Shown here: positions 8,599 to 20,118 of the stretch, piece after piece | Position numbering within the stretch: position 1 is the stretch's first letter | How the letters are laid out: every line of letters starts with the position of its first letter | DNA from: Mesorhizobium sp. NBSH29 | Lineage (GTDB): Bacteria > Pseudomonadota > Alphaproteobacteria > Rhizobiales > Rhizobiaceae | Assembly (NCBI RefSeq): GCF_015500055.1 | Contig: NZ_CP045492.1 | Coordinates: 382,501 to 446,500 of the forward strand | DNA length: 64,000 nt | Reading direction: 5' to 3' | The notes under the pieces: generated by a model | Database searches by the model: none | What the model saw: only the letters and a program-made list of their open reading frames with translations | Told to the model about the DNA's origin: nothing | Program-made: the position numbers and the translations under genes

Positions 8599-9468
8599 TC
8601 ATTTCATTTCGAAAATCAACGTTCTGTCACTTCCAGCCAGGTCTTTCGAAGCTGCAAAAAGCCGCAAATCAGCGCGTTCGAATATCGCGGTTACGTCTTC
8701 CTTCTGGGTGTGGCCAATTTCGACCGCCACGCAGCCACCGGGCAGAAGATGGAGACCAGCATCGCGGGCAATGACGCGGTAGGCATCAAGGCCGTCATTG
8801 CCGCCATCAAGCGCCCGCAAAGGATCGAAATGGCGGACTTCCGGATCGAGTTCTGCCAACTCCTGTTGCGAAATATACGGAGGGTTTGAGACAATCACAT
8901 GATAGCCGCCGGAAACGTCCGCAAACCAATCGGAGCAAAGCGTGGTGAAGCGGAACTCCAGCCCATTTTCCGCCGCGTTGCGGGCCGCCGTTTCGAGCGC
9001 ATCGACAGAAATATCGACACCGGTAGCCTCCGCTTGCGCAACCTCGCTCAAGAGCGCCAGTGCAATCGCGCCCGTCCCGGTGCCAAGATCGAGGATGCGG
9101 CAGCCACCCACGCTCAGGACTGTCTTGCGCACGATCGGTAACACCGCTTCCACCAGTGCTTCCGTGTCGGGACGTGGTTCCAGCGTTTCTGCCGAGAGCG
9201 AAAGCCGCAATCCGTAAAACTCGCGAAACCCAAAAATGCGGTGCACCGGCTCGTGGTTCAGTCTTCGGTCGAGCGCGCTTGCAACAGCCGCCACAATCGG
9301 CGGGGGAAGCGGCATATCGGGATTGGAAATCGCTTCTTTGCGGCTGGTCGACGAAAAATGTTCGACGATCATCCGCGCCTCAAGGGCGGGGTCTTCGATG
9401 AAGGAAACGCTGAGACGCCGCCGCGCATGGCCAAGCAGGGCGCCAAGCGAAGCGTGTGCTTCAGCCAT
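8599..9468 (-). CDS. prmC: Peptide chain release factor N5-glutamine methyltransferase PrmC
   Basis: Methylates the Gln of the GGQ motif in release factors RF1 and RF2. 289 residues from ATG at 9468. The N-terminal helical substrate-binding part is followed by the Rossmann methyltransferase with SAM motif '[10 protein letters not shown]' (127-136) and the diagnostic 'NPPY' (195-198) that holds the target Gln. The open frame runs further upstream to 9540, but the ATG at 9468 overlaps the prfA stop by 8 bases and gives the family N-terminus. It is translationally coupled to prfA, its own substrate, the usual arrangement. Confidence 0.97.
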   Translation of the reverse strand: MAEAHASLGALLGHARRRLSVSFIEDPALEARMIVEHFSSTSRKEAISNPDMPLPPPIVAAVASALDRRLNHEPVHRIFGFREFYGLRLSLSAETLEPRPDTEALVEAVLPIVRKTVLSVGGCRILDLGTGTGAIALALLSEVAQAEATGVDISVDALETAARNAAENGLEFRFTTLCSDWFADVSGGYHVIVSNPPYISQQELAELDPEVRHFDPLRALDGGNDGLDAYRVIARDAGLHLLPGGCVAVEIGHTQKEDVTAIFERADLRLFAASKDLAGSDRTLIFEMK

Positions 9469-10540
9469 TGCTGCCCAGGTCCGCGAGCAGTTTGGATTGA
9501 TGATCGGCGCTGAGCGCATTGATGATCTCATCCAGTTCACCCATCATCACGCGATCAAGTTTATAGAGTGTTAGGTTGATGCGGTGGTCGGTCAGCCTCC
9601 CTTGCGGAAAATTATAGGTGCGTATCCGCTCAGAGCGATCACCAGTGCCCACCTGGGCGCGGCGCGATTCAGACCGCTCATCGGCGAGCTTTGAACGCTC
9701 CAGATCGTATAGCCTTGCACGCAAAATCTGCATCGCCCGTGCCCGATTCTGGTGCTGTGATTTTTCTGCCTGAACGACGATGATGCCTGTGGGAAGGTGC
9801 GTGATGCGCACTGCCGAGTCGGTCGTGTTGACGTGCTGCCCGCCCGCACCCGAGGCACGCATCGTATCGATACGGATATCCTCGTTCTTGATTTCGACAT
9901 CCACTTCCTCGGCTTCCGGCAACACTGCAACCGTAGCTGCGGATGTGTGGATACGGCCCTGCGCTTCGGTGGCCGGCACGCGTTGCACGCGATGCACTCC
10001 GGACTCGAACTTTAGCTTGGCAAACACCGCCTTGCCCGAAATGGTGGCTATGATTTCCTTAAACCCGCCCGCGTCGCCATCGCTTGCAGATGCAATCTCA
10101 AACTTCCAGCCCTGTTCGCCCGCGTAGCGCTCATACATGCGGTAGAGATCACCCGCAAAGAGCGCCGCCTCATCGCCGCCCGTTCCGGCGCGAATTTCGA
10201 GAATGGCATTCTTGTCATCAGCAGCATCGCGCGGCAGGAGGAGAAGCTGGATGCCAGCCTGCAACGCCTCGATGCGGTCTTCCACGCCCGGCAGATCCGC
10301 CTCGACCAGACCACGCATCTCCGCATCGGTGGACTTGTCTGAGAGCATTGCTTCCAGATCCGTCAATTCAGCCTCGGCGCTCCGCAGTTCCCGGATCCGG
10401 CCAACCAGCTCCTGAAGCTCGGAATATTCCGAAGCCATTTTCACATAGGCTTCAGGTTCCGGCCCGGTCGCCATCGACGCTTCGAGCATATCGAAGCGCT
10501 TTACTACCTGGTCCATACGGTCGCGGGGCAGACTGATCAT
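9461..10540 (-). CDS. prfA: Peptide chain release factor 1
   Basis: Terminates translation at UAA and UAG. 359 residues, normal length. The 'PAT' stop-codon recognition tripeptide is at 189-191 and the 'GGQ' peptidyl-tRNA hydrolysis motif at 233-235, inside '[11 protein letters not shown]'. ATG at 10540 gives the family N-terminus ([11 protein letters not shown]); the open frame extends 20 codons upstream into the end of ptsP without homology. It sits 13 bases after ptsP and overlaps prmC, so ptsP-prfA-prmC are probably co-transcribed. Confidence 0.98.
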   Translation of the reverse strand: MISLPRDRMDQVVKRFDMLEASMATGPEPEAYVKMASEYSELQELVGRIRELRSAEAELTDLEAMLSDKSTDAEMRGLVEADLPGVEDRIEALQAGIQLLLLPRDAADDKNAILEIRAGTGGDEAALFAGDLYRMYERYAGEQGWKFEIASASDGDAGGFKEIIATISGKAVFAKLKFESGVHRVQRVPATEAQGRIHTSAATVAVLPEAEEVDVEIKNEDIRIDTMRASGAGGQHVNTTDSAVRITHLPTGIIVVQAEKSQHQNRARAMQILRARLYDLERSKLADERSESRRAQVGTGDRSERIRTYNFPQGRLTDHRINLTLYKLDRVMMGELDEIINALSADHQSKLLADLGSNG

Positions 10541-10553
10541 GATTTCAAAAACT

Positions 10554-12824
10554 TTAAAGCGGAATATTGTGGACGGCAGCGAAGGCCTGCAAATCGGCAC
10601 GCATGTTCTTCATCGCGTTGGGATGCGCCAGTGACTGGTCGAGAAGCGTCGTCAGTTCGGCCAGCGGAAGCTCCGTCAGCATGGCTTTGACGGGGCCGAT
10701 GGAGGCGGGAGACATGGAGATCGAGCGGTAGCCGATACCGAGCAGCGCCATTGCGGAAATGGGCCGGCCCGCAAGCTCCCCGCATAAGGTTACGGATGTC
10801 CCGGTGCGGTGACCGGCATCCGCGATCTGCTTCAGCACGCGCAGGAACGGTACGGACAGCGGGTCAAAGCGCTCAGCAAGCTGAGTATTACCGCGATCCG
10901 CTGCCATAACGAACTGGAACAGGTCATTTGATCCGACTGACACGAAGTCGACCGTCTTCATCAATTCGTCCAGCTGCCACAAGAGCGAGGGCACTTCGAT
11001 CATCGCACCAAGTTTGAGAATGGTCGGCAAATCATGCGCAAAGCGCGACAAATGTCGCACCTCCCGGTCGATCAGTTCGCGCGCCTGCATGATCTCACTG
11101 ATCTCAGTCACCATCGGCAGCATCAGACGCAATTCCCGCCCACCTGCCGCTTTCAGCAACGCGCGCACCTGGGTGCGCAAAAGCGTTGGGCGATCCAGCG
11201 TCAGACGTATGGCACGCCAGCCCAGCGCAGGATTTTCCTCATGGGCAGAACTCTTGAAATAGGGCAGCACTTTGTCACCACCGATATCGATGGTGCGGAA
11301 GGTGACGGGCTGGTTATGCGCTGCATCCAGAACATCGCGGTAAAGCCGCTCCTGCGCTTCGGCCCGCGGGAAGGTAGCGGCGACCATGAACTGCAGCTCG
11401 GTCCGGAACAGCCCTATGCCTGCCGCACCCGATTCGGCAAGTTGTGGAAGGTCGACCGCCAGACCGGCATTCATCATCAGGTCGATATGCGTGCCGTCCA
11501 GAGTGGTCGAAGGCTTGTTGCGCAGCTCACGGTAAAGTTCCTGCCGGCGCGCGCGGAATCGCACTTTCTCAGCAAACGCTGCCTCGACATCGGGCTGCGG
11601 GCGCAGGTGGATTTTGCCTTCATCGCCATCGACGATGATCGCGTCGCCATTTTCCGACATGGAAACGGCGCCCTTGACCTGGCCTGCCACCGGAATGCCC
11701 ATGGCGCGAGCAACGATAACGACGTGGCTGGTAACAGCACCGTCTTCGAGCACCAGCCCGCGCAATCTGTCGCGCGGATAATCAAGCAGTTCGGCAGCAC
11801 CCATGGAGCGCGCAACGATGATGGCATCACGCGGCAGTGTTGCCGCCAAAAGCTCTGGTCCATGGCCCATGAGTTGGCGTAGAAGCCGGTTGGCCAGATC
11901 ATCGAAATCGCTCATGCGTTCGCGCAGGTAGGGGTCGGTCATGTGCAGCATGCGCGCCCGCATATCGCTCTGCACTTTTTCAACAGCCGCTTCCGCCGTG
12001 AGTCCGTTGCGCACCGCCTCCTCCAGCCGGCGCACCCAGCCCCGGTCATTGGCGAACATACGGTAGGCTTCAAGAACCGCGCGATGCTCGCCCTCAAAAG
12101 CAACATCGCGTCGCGACAGCATGTCGTCGATGGAAAGACGCAGCGAGCTGACCGCTTTTTCGAGCCGCAGCGTCTCCTCGTCGCTGTCTTCATTGAAAAG
12201 ATTGGTGACGACTATACGCGGCTCATGCAGGACAACGTGGCCAAGACCCACGCCTTCGTTGAAGGACAGGCCCGAAAAGGTTGCCGGACGGCTGAGATCA
12301 AGTTCGAGGCCTGGCCGCGTCAGGCGCGATAGATCGCCCGTGGCGATCATCTCCGCGATCACCATAGCGGTGGTTTCCAGCGCCTCGGTCTCATCTTCGC
12401 GGTATATGCGTTTGGTGCGGTTTTGCACGACCAGAACGCCCAACGTGCGCCCGGCCCGCAGCACCGGAACGCCTAGGAAGGAATTATACACCTCCTCCCC
12501 GGTCTCCGGCAGATAGGCGAAGGCAGGATGCTTTTGAGCGTCAGAAAGATTGAGTGCCCGCGCGCTCGCCGCGATCGTGCCGACCAGACCCTGGCCGAGC
12601 TGCAATTGCGCCAAGTGGACCGCGCCGGGGTTCAAACCTTCGGTGGCGTAAAGCTCAAGAACCGAATCCGCGCGCAAAACGTAGAGCGAGCAAACCTCGG
12701 CCACCATGTTCTGGGCGATCTCACGGACAATGCGGTCAAGCCTCTCCTGTGGCTCCAGCGGCTCAGCCATGAGCTCGCGGAGCCGTTTCAGAAGCACGCG
12801 AGGTCCAGCGGGCATATCACGCAT
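10554..12824 (-). CDS. ptsP: Phosphoenolpyruvate-protein phosphotransferase, nitrogen PTS enzyme I
   Basis: Enzyme I-Ntr takes phosphate from PEP and passes it to NPr (PtsO), feeding the regulatory nitrogen PTS. 756 residues from ATG at 12824, seven bases after a GGAG. An N-terminal GAF domain (about 10-160, '[20 protein letters not shown]') senses glutamine-type signals in known family members. The swivelling phospho-His domain carries '[17 protein letters not shown]', whose His is the phosphorylation site. The PEP-binding TIM barrel with 'GLFRTELQF' and '[10 protein letters not shown]' fills the C-terminus. The longer frame to 12872 adds 16 unlikely residues. Lies directly downstream of lysC, with a 76-base gap. 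Confidence 0.97.
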   Translation of the reverse strand: MRDMPAGPRVLLKRLRELMAEPLEPQERLDRIVREIAQNMVAEVCSLYVLRADSVLELYATEGLNPGAVHLAQLQLGQGLVGTIAASARALNLSDAQKHPAFAYLPETGEEVYNSFLGVPVLRAGRTLGVLVVQNRTKRIYREDETEALETTAMVIAEMIATGDLSRLTRPGLELDLSRPATFSGLSFNEGVGLGHVVLHEPRIVVTNLFNEDSDEETLRLEKAVSSLRLSIDDMLSRRDVAFEGEHRAVLEAYRMFANDRGWVRRLEEAVRNGLTAEAAVEKVQSDMRARMLHMTDPYLRERMSDFDDLANRLLRQLMGHGPELLAATLPRDAIIVARSMGAAELLDYPRDRLRGLVLEDGAVTSHVVIVARAMGIPVAGQVKGAVSMSENGDAIIVDGDEGKIHLRPQPDVEAAFAEKVRFRARRQELYRELRNKPSTTLDGTHIDLMMNAGLAVDLPQLAESGAAGIGLFRTELQFMVAATFPRAEAQERLYRDVLDAAHNQPVTFRTIDIGGDKVLPYFKSSAHEENPALGWRAIRLTLDRPTLLRTQVRALLKAAGGRELRLMLPMVTEISEIMQARELIDREVRHLSRFAHDLPTILKLGAMIEVPSLLWQLDELMKTVDFVSVGSNDLFQFVMAADRGNTQLAERFDPLSVPFLRVLKQIADAGHRTGTSVTLCGELAGRPISAMALLGIGYRSISMSPASIGPVKAMLTELPLAELTTLLDQSLAHPNAMKNMRADLQAFAAVHNIPL

Positions 12825-12900
12825 CGGGCTCTCCAACGGCTTCGGGTAGCGCTTCCCTCCTTGAAGCGCCAAACCGTGCCGCTATGGGAATCTCGTCTGT

Positions 12901-14154
12901 CTACTGCTTATCCAGACCGTAGACGGAATGCAAAGTGCGAACTGCAAGTTCCGTGTAGGCTCCATCGATAAGAATGGAGATTTTGATCTCGGATGTTGTG
13001 ATGGCGCGGATATTGATACCCTTTTCGGCAAGCGCCTTGAACGCCGTTGCCGCAACACCTGCATGGCTGCGCATCCCGATACCGATCACCGAAACCTTGG
13101 ACATACCCGCTTCCGACTGCACCATGTCGAAGGTGATGGTCTCCTTCATCCGGTTCAACACTCCCAGCGCCTTGTCAAGATCGCTCGACGGCACCGTGAA
13201 CGTCATGTCGGTGAACGATCCATCCTCGGAAATGTTCTGAACGATCATATCAACGTTGAGATTTGCTTCGGCCAGCGGGCCGAAAATGCTGGCGGCGACA
13301 CCAGGACGGTCAGATACCCGGCGCAAAGAAAGCTGCGCTTCGTCCTTGGCATAAGCAATTCCGGTTACAACCTGCTGTTCCACGATTTCATCCTCGTCGC
13401 AAATGAGCGTTCCGGGCGGATTGTCGAAATCACCCATGCCCGGAGCATCAGGATCTTCAAAGGACGAGCGCACAAAGGTGCGCACCTTGTGAACCATCGC
13501 AAGCTCGACCGAGCGCACCTGTAGAACCTTGGCGCCAAGTGACGCCATTTCGAGCATTTCTTCAAATGAAATGCGAGAAAGCCGGCGGGCCTTTGGCTCG
13601 ATGCGCGGGTCGGTCGTATAGACACCATCCACATCGGTATAGATATCACAACGATCAGCCTTCACCGCCGCCGCAATCGCCACAGCACTCGTGTCCGAGC
13701 CGCCGCGGCCAAGCGTGGCGATGCGATTGTCGGGTCCGATACCCTGGAAACCGGAAATCACCGCCACTTGGCCGAAACCAAAGCGCTTGATGAGTTCTGT
13801 ACCGTCAATCTCCTGGATCCGCGCTGCACCATGGGAGTTGTCGGTGCGTATGGGGATCTGCCAGCCCTGCCATGACCGTGCATCAACGCCGATGCCCTGA
13901 AGCGTAATCGCCAGAAGCCCTGAGGAAATCTGCTCGCCGGCTGCCACAACGGTATCATATTCGCGCGCATCATGCATGGGCGAGGCTTCGCGAGCCCAAC
14001 CGACCAACTCGTTGGTCTTGCCGGACATGGCGGAGACCACCACGGCGACCTCGTGCCCCGCATCGACCTCGCGTTTGACGTGGCGCGCGACGTTACGGAT
14101 GCGGCTGATGTCGCCGACGGACGTGCCGCCGAATTTCATCACGATACGCGCCAT
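12901..14154 (-). CDS. lysC: Aspartate kinase
   Basis: First step from aspartate to lysine, threonine and methionine: ATP-dependent phosphorylation of aspartate. 417 residues. The kinase domain opens with 'VMKFGGTSVGD' and includes 'RGGSDTSAVAIAAAVKA'. Two C-terminal ACT domains (about 265-417, 'ISEDGSFTDMTFTVP' and 'INIRAITTSEIKISILI') would give feedback inhibition by lysine and threonine. Monofunctional, normal length for class II enzymes. It heads the minus-strand run lysC-ptsP-prfA-prmC; a LysE-type exporter gene lies on its 5' side. Confidence 0.98.
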   Translation of the reverse strand: MARIVMKFGGTSVGDISRIRNVARHVKREVDAGHEVAVVVSAMSGKTNELVGWAREASPMHDAREYDTVVAAGEQISSGLLAITLQGIGVDARSWQGWQIPIRTDNSHGAARIQEIDGTELIKRFGFGQVAVISGFQGIGPDNRIATLGRGGSDTSAVAIAAAVKADRCDIYTDVDGVYTTDPRIEPKARRLSRISFEEMLEMASLGAKVLQVRSVELAMVHKVRTFVRSSFEDPDAPGMGDFDNPPGTLICDEDEIVEQQVVTGIAYAKDEAQLSLRRVSDRPGVAASIFGPLAEANLNVDMIVQNISEDGSFTDMTFTVPSSDLDKALGVLNRMKETITFDMVQSEAGMSKVSVIGIGMRSHAGVAATAFKALAEKGINIRAITTSEIKISILIDGAYTELAVRTLHSVYGLDKQ

Positions 14155-14302
14155 GAAGCTGAATTGCCTTCCGGTTAATTGGACCGAAGCCGGTTCCCGT
14201 TACGATGCCGCGGCCGAATGCGCCGGCGCAGGTCGCGGTTTCCATAGCCAAATCAGGAAATTCCCGCAAGGCACGGGCTTTGAAAAGCGACGACGTGGAG
14301 TG

Positions 14303-14932
14303 CTATGCCCTGGACAACAGCAGGCGAATTCCAGCAAAGCCAAAGAACACCGCAAGTGTGCCCTCGATCCAGCGCCGCGATTTTTGATAGGCGCGAACCA
14401 TGGGAACGGTGGAAAACACTAGCGCGTAGCCGCAGAAAACCGATATCCCCAACAGCCCGCATCCTGCCAGGATGGCGGGGAAGGTGTAAGCCGGCGCCGA
14501 GGGCCCGAGGCCGAGCGACATGATGGCTATCCAGCCCAGCACCGCCTTGGGATTTGTGAGATGGAGGAAAACGCCACGCCGGTAGAACACGGCTTTGCTG
14601 ACAGTGGGCGCCGAGACCAGCGGTTGCGGCAGCCGCGCAGTAAGTGCGGATCTGGCCGACTTCACGGCGAGATAGATAAGGTAAAATCCGCCCGCGATCT
14701 TGATGAAAAAAAGCGCCTGCGCATAATGGGCCAGAACCGCCGAAATGCCGGTAGCTGCGAGCGTCGCCCAGAACATGCTGCCCGTGAAAACACCGAGCGC
14801 CAGCGCAACCGCTGACGCGCGGCCCTGCCCCATGGCGACGCCCATAATCGCCATGTTGCTGGGGCCTGGGCTCGCGGTCGCAATCAGGTAAGCGGCGTAA
14901 ACGAGCAGAATCTGGTTCAAATGATCACTCAT
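14303..14932 (-). CDS. LysE family amino-acid exporter
   Basis: Inner-membrane exporter of the LysE/RhtB superfamily. 209 residues from ATG at 14932, with a GGAG 11 bases upstream; a TTG three codons earlier is less likely. The N-terminal signature 'TASPGPSNMAIMGVAMGQGR' is diagnostic, and about six hydrophobic segments follow. Substrate cannot be read from sequence; lysine or threonine is suggested by the adjacent aspartate kinase gene but this is inference. A 148-base gap separates its stop from the lysC start. Confidence 0.93.
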   Translation of the reverse strand: MSDHLNQILLVYAAYLIATASPGPSNMAIMGVAMGQGRASAVALALGVFTGSMFWATLAATGISAVLAHYAQALFFIKIAGGFYLIYLAVKSARSALTARLPQPLVSAPTVSKAVFYRRGVFLHLTNPKAVLGWIAIMSLGLGPSAPAYTFPAILAGCGLLGISVFCGYALVFSTVPMVRAYQKSRRWIEGTLAVFFGFAGIRLLLSRA

Positions 14933-14968
14933 GGAAGGCAAACTCCGCGGTCGGATCCGACTAAGACA

Positions 14969-15726
14969 CTATGTCTTCAGCCGGTACCCCGTCCGGAAGA
15001 TCCACGCCACGACAGCCAAGCAGGCCAGCAGAAACATCAGCGTCATGCCGATGCTCACTCCAACGCTGACATCCGACGTGCCAAAGAAAGACCAGCGGAA
15101 CCCACTGACCAGATAGACAACGGGGTTGAACAGCGAGATCGTCTGCCAGAAGGGCGGCAGCATCTGGATCGAATAGAACGAGCCGCCGAGGAAGGCGAGC
15201 GGGGTGACAACCAGAAGCGGAATGAGCTGCAGCTTCTCGAAACCGTCGGCCCAAATGCCGATGATAAAGCCAAACAGGCTGAACGTCACCGCCGTGAGCA
15301 CTAGGAACAGCACCATAGTCAGCGGATGCTGGATGGTCAGCGGTACAAAAAGTGATGCTGTGGCCAGAATGATCAACCCAAGCATGGTGGATTTGGTCGC
15401 AGCAGCACCAACATAGGCCAGTGCTACCTCGAAATAGGAGACCGGCGCCGACAGAACTTCATAGATCGTGCCCGTGAATTTAGGGAAGTAGATGCCAAAT
15501 GAGGCATTGGCGATCGACTGGGTCAAAAGTGTCAGCATGATCAATCCGGGCACAATGAAAGCACCATAGCTGATCCCTTCCACGCTCTCGATGCGCGACC
15601 CGATGGCGGTCCCGAAAACCACGAAGTACAGCGATGTCGAGATGACCGGCGAAACGATGCTCTGAAACAGCGTGCGGAAAGCGCGCTGCATCTCGAACAC
15701 ATAGATGGATTTGACGGCGCGCCAGT

Positions 15727-15730
<4 letters not shown>
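14969..15730 (-). CDS. ABC-2 type transporter permease (YadH-like)
   Basis: 253 residues with six predicted membrane helices and the ABC-2 family pattern, including the amphipathic '[20 protein letters not shown]' start and the '[20 protein letters not shown]' segment before the last helices. Its ATG overlaps the stop codon of the ATPase gene by 4 bases, so the two form one exporter. The family includes YadH, NodJ-type and drug or polysaccharide exporters; the cargo is unknown. Confidence 0.93.
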
Positions 15731-16653
<923 letters not shown>

Positions 16654-16900
16654 GATGGGGCTGCCGTTGAGAGCGGAAGGAAGGGCAAGTGCGCTGATGC
16701 GAATGGCATATGGGAGAGCCGACGGTGCAATACCATAGTTTTGAGAGATATCCGGAAGCCGAATGCAACCTATGCTGCCAATACCCGACACCGCGCAACA
16801 ATGGCACCGGGATGCGAAGCAGAGTTCTATTGACTTGTCCAGTCTTGACATTCGGCTGCGGGAACCCGACTTCCTTGCCTTCCAAGGAGACACCGAGACT

Positions 16901-17653
16901 ATGCCCGAAGCCCGCCGAACGACAATCGACGCCCGCGAGATCGAGCACTTTTCAAGCCTCGCCGCCGAATGGTGGAACCCAAACGGCAAATTCCGCCCAC
17001 TGCACAAGTTCAACCCTGTCCGCCTTGCCTATATCCGGGACCAAATCGCCGCCCGCTTTGGCCGCGACCCGCGCGCTGCGCGCCCATTCGAGGGCCTGCG
17101 CATCCTTGATATCGGTTGCGGAGGCGGACTCTTGTGCGAACCGATGGCGCGGCTTGGCGCGACAGTAGTGGGCGCCGACGCCTCTGCTAACAATATCGAG
17201 GTCGCCAAGCTACATGCAGTTGAGGGTGGCCTCGACATCGATTATCGCGCCACCACAGCCGAAAATCTGGCCGACGAAGGCGAAAAATTCGACGTCATTC
17301 TCAATATGGAGGTGGTCGAACATGTCGCCGACGTAGAGCTTTTTATCAGCAAATGCGGCGAGATGCTCAAGCCCGGCGGTATCATGTTCGTGGCGACCAT
17401 CAACCGTACATTGAAAGCGCTCGGCCTGGCGATCATTGGAGCCGAATACGTGCTGCGCTGGCTGCCGCGAGGAACCCACCAATATGGCAAGCTTGTCCGT
17501 CCCGAAGAACTGGACGCTGCCCTAGTCAAGGCCGGGCTGTCGACCACTGACCGCACCGGCGTGACATACAATCCGCTCGCCGACCGCTGGCAGCGATCAA
17601 CGGACATGGACGTCAACTATATGGTCCTGGCGGAAAAACCCGCCGAGGCGTGA
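16901..17653 (+). CDS. ubiG: Bifunctional 3-demethylubiquinone 3-O-methyltransferase / 2-polyprenyl-6-hydroxyphenol methylase
   Basis: Carries out both O-methylations of ubiquinone biosynthesis using SAM. 250 residues from ATG at 16901, preceded by AAGGAGA at 16883-16889; the longer frame from 16763 is non-coding leader. '[17 protein letters not shown]' is the UbiG N-terminal signature and '[19 protein letters not shown]' the SAM site. It is divergent from the ABC ATPase gene, leaving about 250 bases for both promoters, and converges on the DUF1178 gene. Confidence 0.97.
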   Translation: MPEARRTTIDAREIEHFSSLAAEWWNPNGKFRPLHKFNPVRLAYIRDQIAARFGRDPRAARPFEGLRILDIGCGGGLLCEPMARLGATVVGADASANNIEVAKLHAVEGGLDIDYRATTAENLADEGEKFDVILNMEVVEHVADVELFISKCGEMLKPGGIMFVATINRTLKALGLAIIGAEYVLRWLPRGTHQYGKLVRPEELDAALVKAGLSTTDRTGVTYNPLADRWQRSTDMDVNYMVLAEKPAEA

Positions 17654-17667
17654 CGTATCCGTGACGC

Positions 17668-18093
17668 TCAATTCCGATCGTCGGGAAACGAGGGTATCGG
17701 CATGAACTCAACCCCGTCCTCAACCAGACCGCGCGCCTCATCCACCGTAGCTGCGCCGTAGATACTGCGCGCATCAGTCTCGCCAAAGTGGATTTTGCGT
17801 GCCTCTTCGGCAAATTTATCGCCGACATCCTCAGAGTTGGCACGCATCTTCTCCGATAGCGCCTTCAGCTCAGCCATCGCCTGACGCTGACTTGCATCAA
17901 GCGTCAATGCCATCTTTTCCTTTTTGCGGCCGGTTGAGACCGCAGGTGCCATCAGCGCTTTTTCGACCAAATGCGAACCGCAGACCGGGCATTCCACAAA
18001 GCCCCGCTTCTGCTGAGTTTCGAAATCCTCATTGTTGCGAAACCAGCCTTCAAACGCGTGGTCGCGCTCACAGCCCAGTGAAAAGCGGATCAA
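17668..18093 (-). CDS. DUF1178 family protein
   Basis: 141 residues. The N-terminus 'MIRFSLGCERDHAFEGWF' and 'FVECPVCGSHLVEKALMAP' match the DUF1178 zinc-ribbon-like pattern (Cys8, and the CPVC pair near 36-39), typical of alphaproteobacteria and some beta relatives. The start is a TTG at 18093 that shares four bases (TTGA) with the stop codon of the upstream amidase gene, so translation is coupled. Function unknown. Confidence 0.93.
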   Translation of the reverse strand: MIRFSLGCERDHAFEGWFRNNEDFETQQKRGFVECPVCGSHLVEKALMAPAVSTGRKKEKMALTLDASQRQAMAELKALSEKMRANSEDVGDKFAEEARKIHFGETDARSIYGAATVDEARGLVEDGVEFMPIPSFPDDRN

Positions 18094-18950
18094 GATGCCG
18101 CCCTCAAACCGGCCTTTGTGCCGATCATGCGCACCGAAAATTCGCGTGCATTCTTGAGGTTGGGTATTTTTCGGCGTGCCGCAGCCACCGCGTCGGTATC
18201 GATATCGGCATAGACGATACCGGGTTCATCATTGCCGGCATCGGCCAGCACTTTGCCCCATGGGTCGATGATGAGGGAGTGTCCAAACGTCTCGCGGCCG
18301 TCCTCATGAAGCCCGCCTTGCGCGGCGGCAATAACAAATGCTCCGTTCTCGATAGCGCGTGCACGCAGCAAAACATGCCAATGCGCTTCTCCCGTCTGTC
18401 GGGTAAAGGCAGCAGGCGCAGTCAGGACCTCGGCGCCGGCTAGGGCCTGCGCGCGAAACAATTGCGGAAACCGCACATCAAAGCAGATCGCCAGACCGAA
18501 CCGGCCCTGCGGCAGGTCGAGCACCACGGTCTCTAGACCTGGCTCATAGGCCGCCGACTCCCGCCAACTTTCGCCATTGTCCAAATCCACGTCAAACATA
18601 TGCACCTTGTCATAGGTAGCTACGAGGCCACGGTGGGCGTCATAGACCAGCGCGCGATTGGCAAGCTTGCCGTCGCTGGCAACGATGGCATTTGAACCGA
18701 CATGGATAGTAATTGATAGCTCGGCGGCGATCCTTGCTGCCGTTTGCGCCACAATGTCCTCGTCAACCGTCCCGAACAGCGACGAACGAGCAGCCTCGTC
18801 GCGCACCATAGCATTGGTCATTTCCGGCGTCTGGATATAGGTTGCGCCCTTAGCGGCCGCCTCTCGCACCATCTGTTCAAAATCGCTCGCGTTCTTCTTC
18901 GGATCGATGCTGGAGCGCATCTGGATTGCGGCTGCCTTGAAATTCCCCAT
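18090..18950 (-). CDS. Carbon-nitrogen hydrolase, Nit1/deaminated-glutathione amidase type
   Basis: Nitrilase-superfamily amidase. 286 residues from ATG at 18950 with GGAG seven bases upstream. The catalytic triad is visible as Glu43 ('TPEMTNA'), Lys115 ('YDKVHMF') and Cys156 ('ICFDVRFP'). Known relatives repair deaminated glutathione. The neighbouring glutaredoxin gene ends 15 bases upstream, which fits a glutathione-related role, but substrate is inferred. Co-transcribed with grxC and the DUF1178 gene. Confidence 0.93.
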   Translation of the reverse strand: MGNFKAAAIQMRSSIDPKKNASDFEQMVREAAAKGATYIQTPEMTNAMVRDEAARSSLFGTVDEDIVAQTAARIAAELSITIHVGSNAIVASDGKLANRALVYDAHRGLVATYDKVHMFDVDLDNGESWRESAAYEPGLETVVLDLPQGRFGLAICFDVRFPQLFRAQALAGAEVLTAPAAFTRQTGEAHWHVLLRARAIENGAFVIAAAQGGLHEDGRETFGHSLIIDPWGKVLADAGNDEPGIVYADIDTDAVAAARRKIPNLKNAREFSVRMIGTKAGLRAAS

Positions 18951-18964
18951 GGTCTCCGTCCTCT

Positions 18965-19228
18965 TCAATTGCCGACAGCGAGCATAGCGTCAAGCCTGCC
19001 GCTTTTGTCCAGATCGTGCAGTTCATCCGAGCCGCCCACATGCGTCTCGCCGATGAAAATCTGTGGGAACGTCCAACGCCCAGAACGGTCTATCATCTGC
19101 TGGCGCAGTTCCGGTGAGAAGCTGGCGTCATGCTCGGTGTATGTGACGGCTTTTTTGTCGAGCAACCGCTTGGCCGCCGCGCAGTAGCCACACATCATGC
19201 GGGTGTAAATCGTCACTTCGGCCATCAT
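18965..19228 (-). CDS. grxC: Glutaredoxin 3
   Basis: Glutathione-dependent dithiol oxidoreductase, 87 residues. Active site 'CGYC' at 13-16 (one residue earlier if the second ATG is used) and the glutathione-binding 'TFPQIFIGETHVGGSDEL' with the cis-Pro. Two adjacent ATG codons at 19228 and 19225 are both possible starts after GGAAGAG. Lies between comF and the Nit1-like amidase gene on the same strand, 21 bases after comF. Confidence 0.96.
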   Translation of the reverse strand: MMAEVTIYTRMMCGYCAAAKRLLDKKAVTYTEHDASFSPELRQQMIDRSGRWTFPQIFIGETHVGGSDELHDLDKSGRLDAMLAVGN

Positions 19229-19249
19229 GTCTCTTCCATTCTACCCATC

Positions 19250-20035
19250 CTATATAGTTTCCACCTCGCCCGCCTGAAAGTCCCCCGGGATAACACGCGC
19301 AAAGGTCAGCACATCAACATGGGCGGCACCTGCGCGCTTAAGCGCCAAGGTCGCCGCCCTCACCGTTGCGCCCGTCGTATAGACATCGTCGATGAGAAGG
19401 ATGGTACGTCCCCTCACCTTAATGTCCGCCGCCGCGGGAACCTGGAACGCACCCTTCACATTGGCGTCGCGTTCGGACTTCTTCAAGCCCACCTGTTGAC
19501 GTGTCCCCTTAACGCGATGGAGCGCACCTGGTTCGAATGGCCTAGTACCAAGCCGGGCAACTGCGCGCGCCAGTTCGGACGACTGGTTGAAACGGCGTGA
19601 AAGAAATCGCCGCCAGTGGAGCGGCACCGGCACGACCAGATCAGCGTCGGCAATCAGGTCTCTTCCCGCCCGCAGCATCCACCGAGCCATCCACGGCGCG
19701 AGGTCGGTACGGTCGTGATATTTCAGCCCCTGCACCATCTGCCGGGCGATGCCGGAATAAGAAACCGCCGCCCGCGCCCGCCCAAAGGGCGGCGGGTTGG
19801 CGATCGCTTCCGCCGACAGGAACCCCTCGCCCATGTCATGGCTGAACGGCGTGCCCATCACCTCGCACCACGGTCGCTCCAAAAACTTAAGCTGCGGCCA
19901 GCACGCCGCGCACAGTGTTCCCGGTTGAGATGTCTGACGGCGACAACCGGCACAAACCGGTGGAAACAAAAGCCGCGCCGGCCAGCGCAGTGCCGACGAC
20001 GCAAATCCCTTGATCTCCCGTGCCAGATCAGTCAC
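19250..20035 (-). CDS. comF: ComF family protein (phosphoribosyltransferase fold)
   Basis: 261 residues from a GTG at 20035. An N-terminal zinc finger has the pattern 'CAGCRRQ...CAACW', and the C-terminal phosphoribosyltransferase domain has the PRPP loop 'ILLIDDVYTTGAT'. Relatives take part in DNA uptake in competent bacteria; in Rhizobiales without known natural competence the role is unclear. First gene of the minus-strand run comF-grxC-amidase-DUF1178, divergent from the methyltransferase gene with about 80 bases between starts. Confidence 0.93.
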   Translation of the reverse strand: MTDLAREIKGFASSALRWPARLLFPPVCAGCRRQTSQPGTLCAACWPQLKFLERPWCEVMGTPFSHDMGEGFLSAEAIANPPPFGRARAAVSYSGIARQMVQGLKYHDRTDLAPWMARWMLRAGRDLIADADLVVPVPLHWRRFLSRRFNQSSELARAVARLGTRPFEPGALHRVKGTRQQVGLKKSERDANVKGAFQVPAAADIKVRGRTILLIDDVYTTGATVRAATLALKRAGAAHVDVLTFARVIPGDFQAGEVETI

Positions 20036-20118
20036 GTGCTTTTCTCAAATGCTCTAGTCCACATCTGACTGGAGAATTAGTGGCCCGGCAAGCACGCGAT
20101 TGTGTGGAGCATGGTAAA

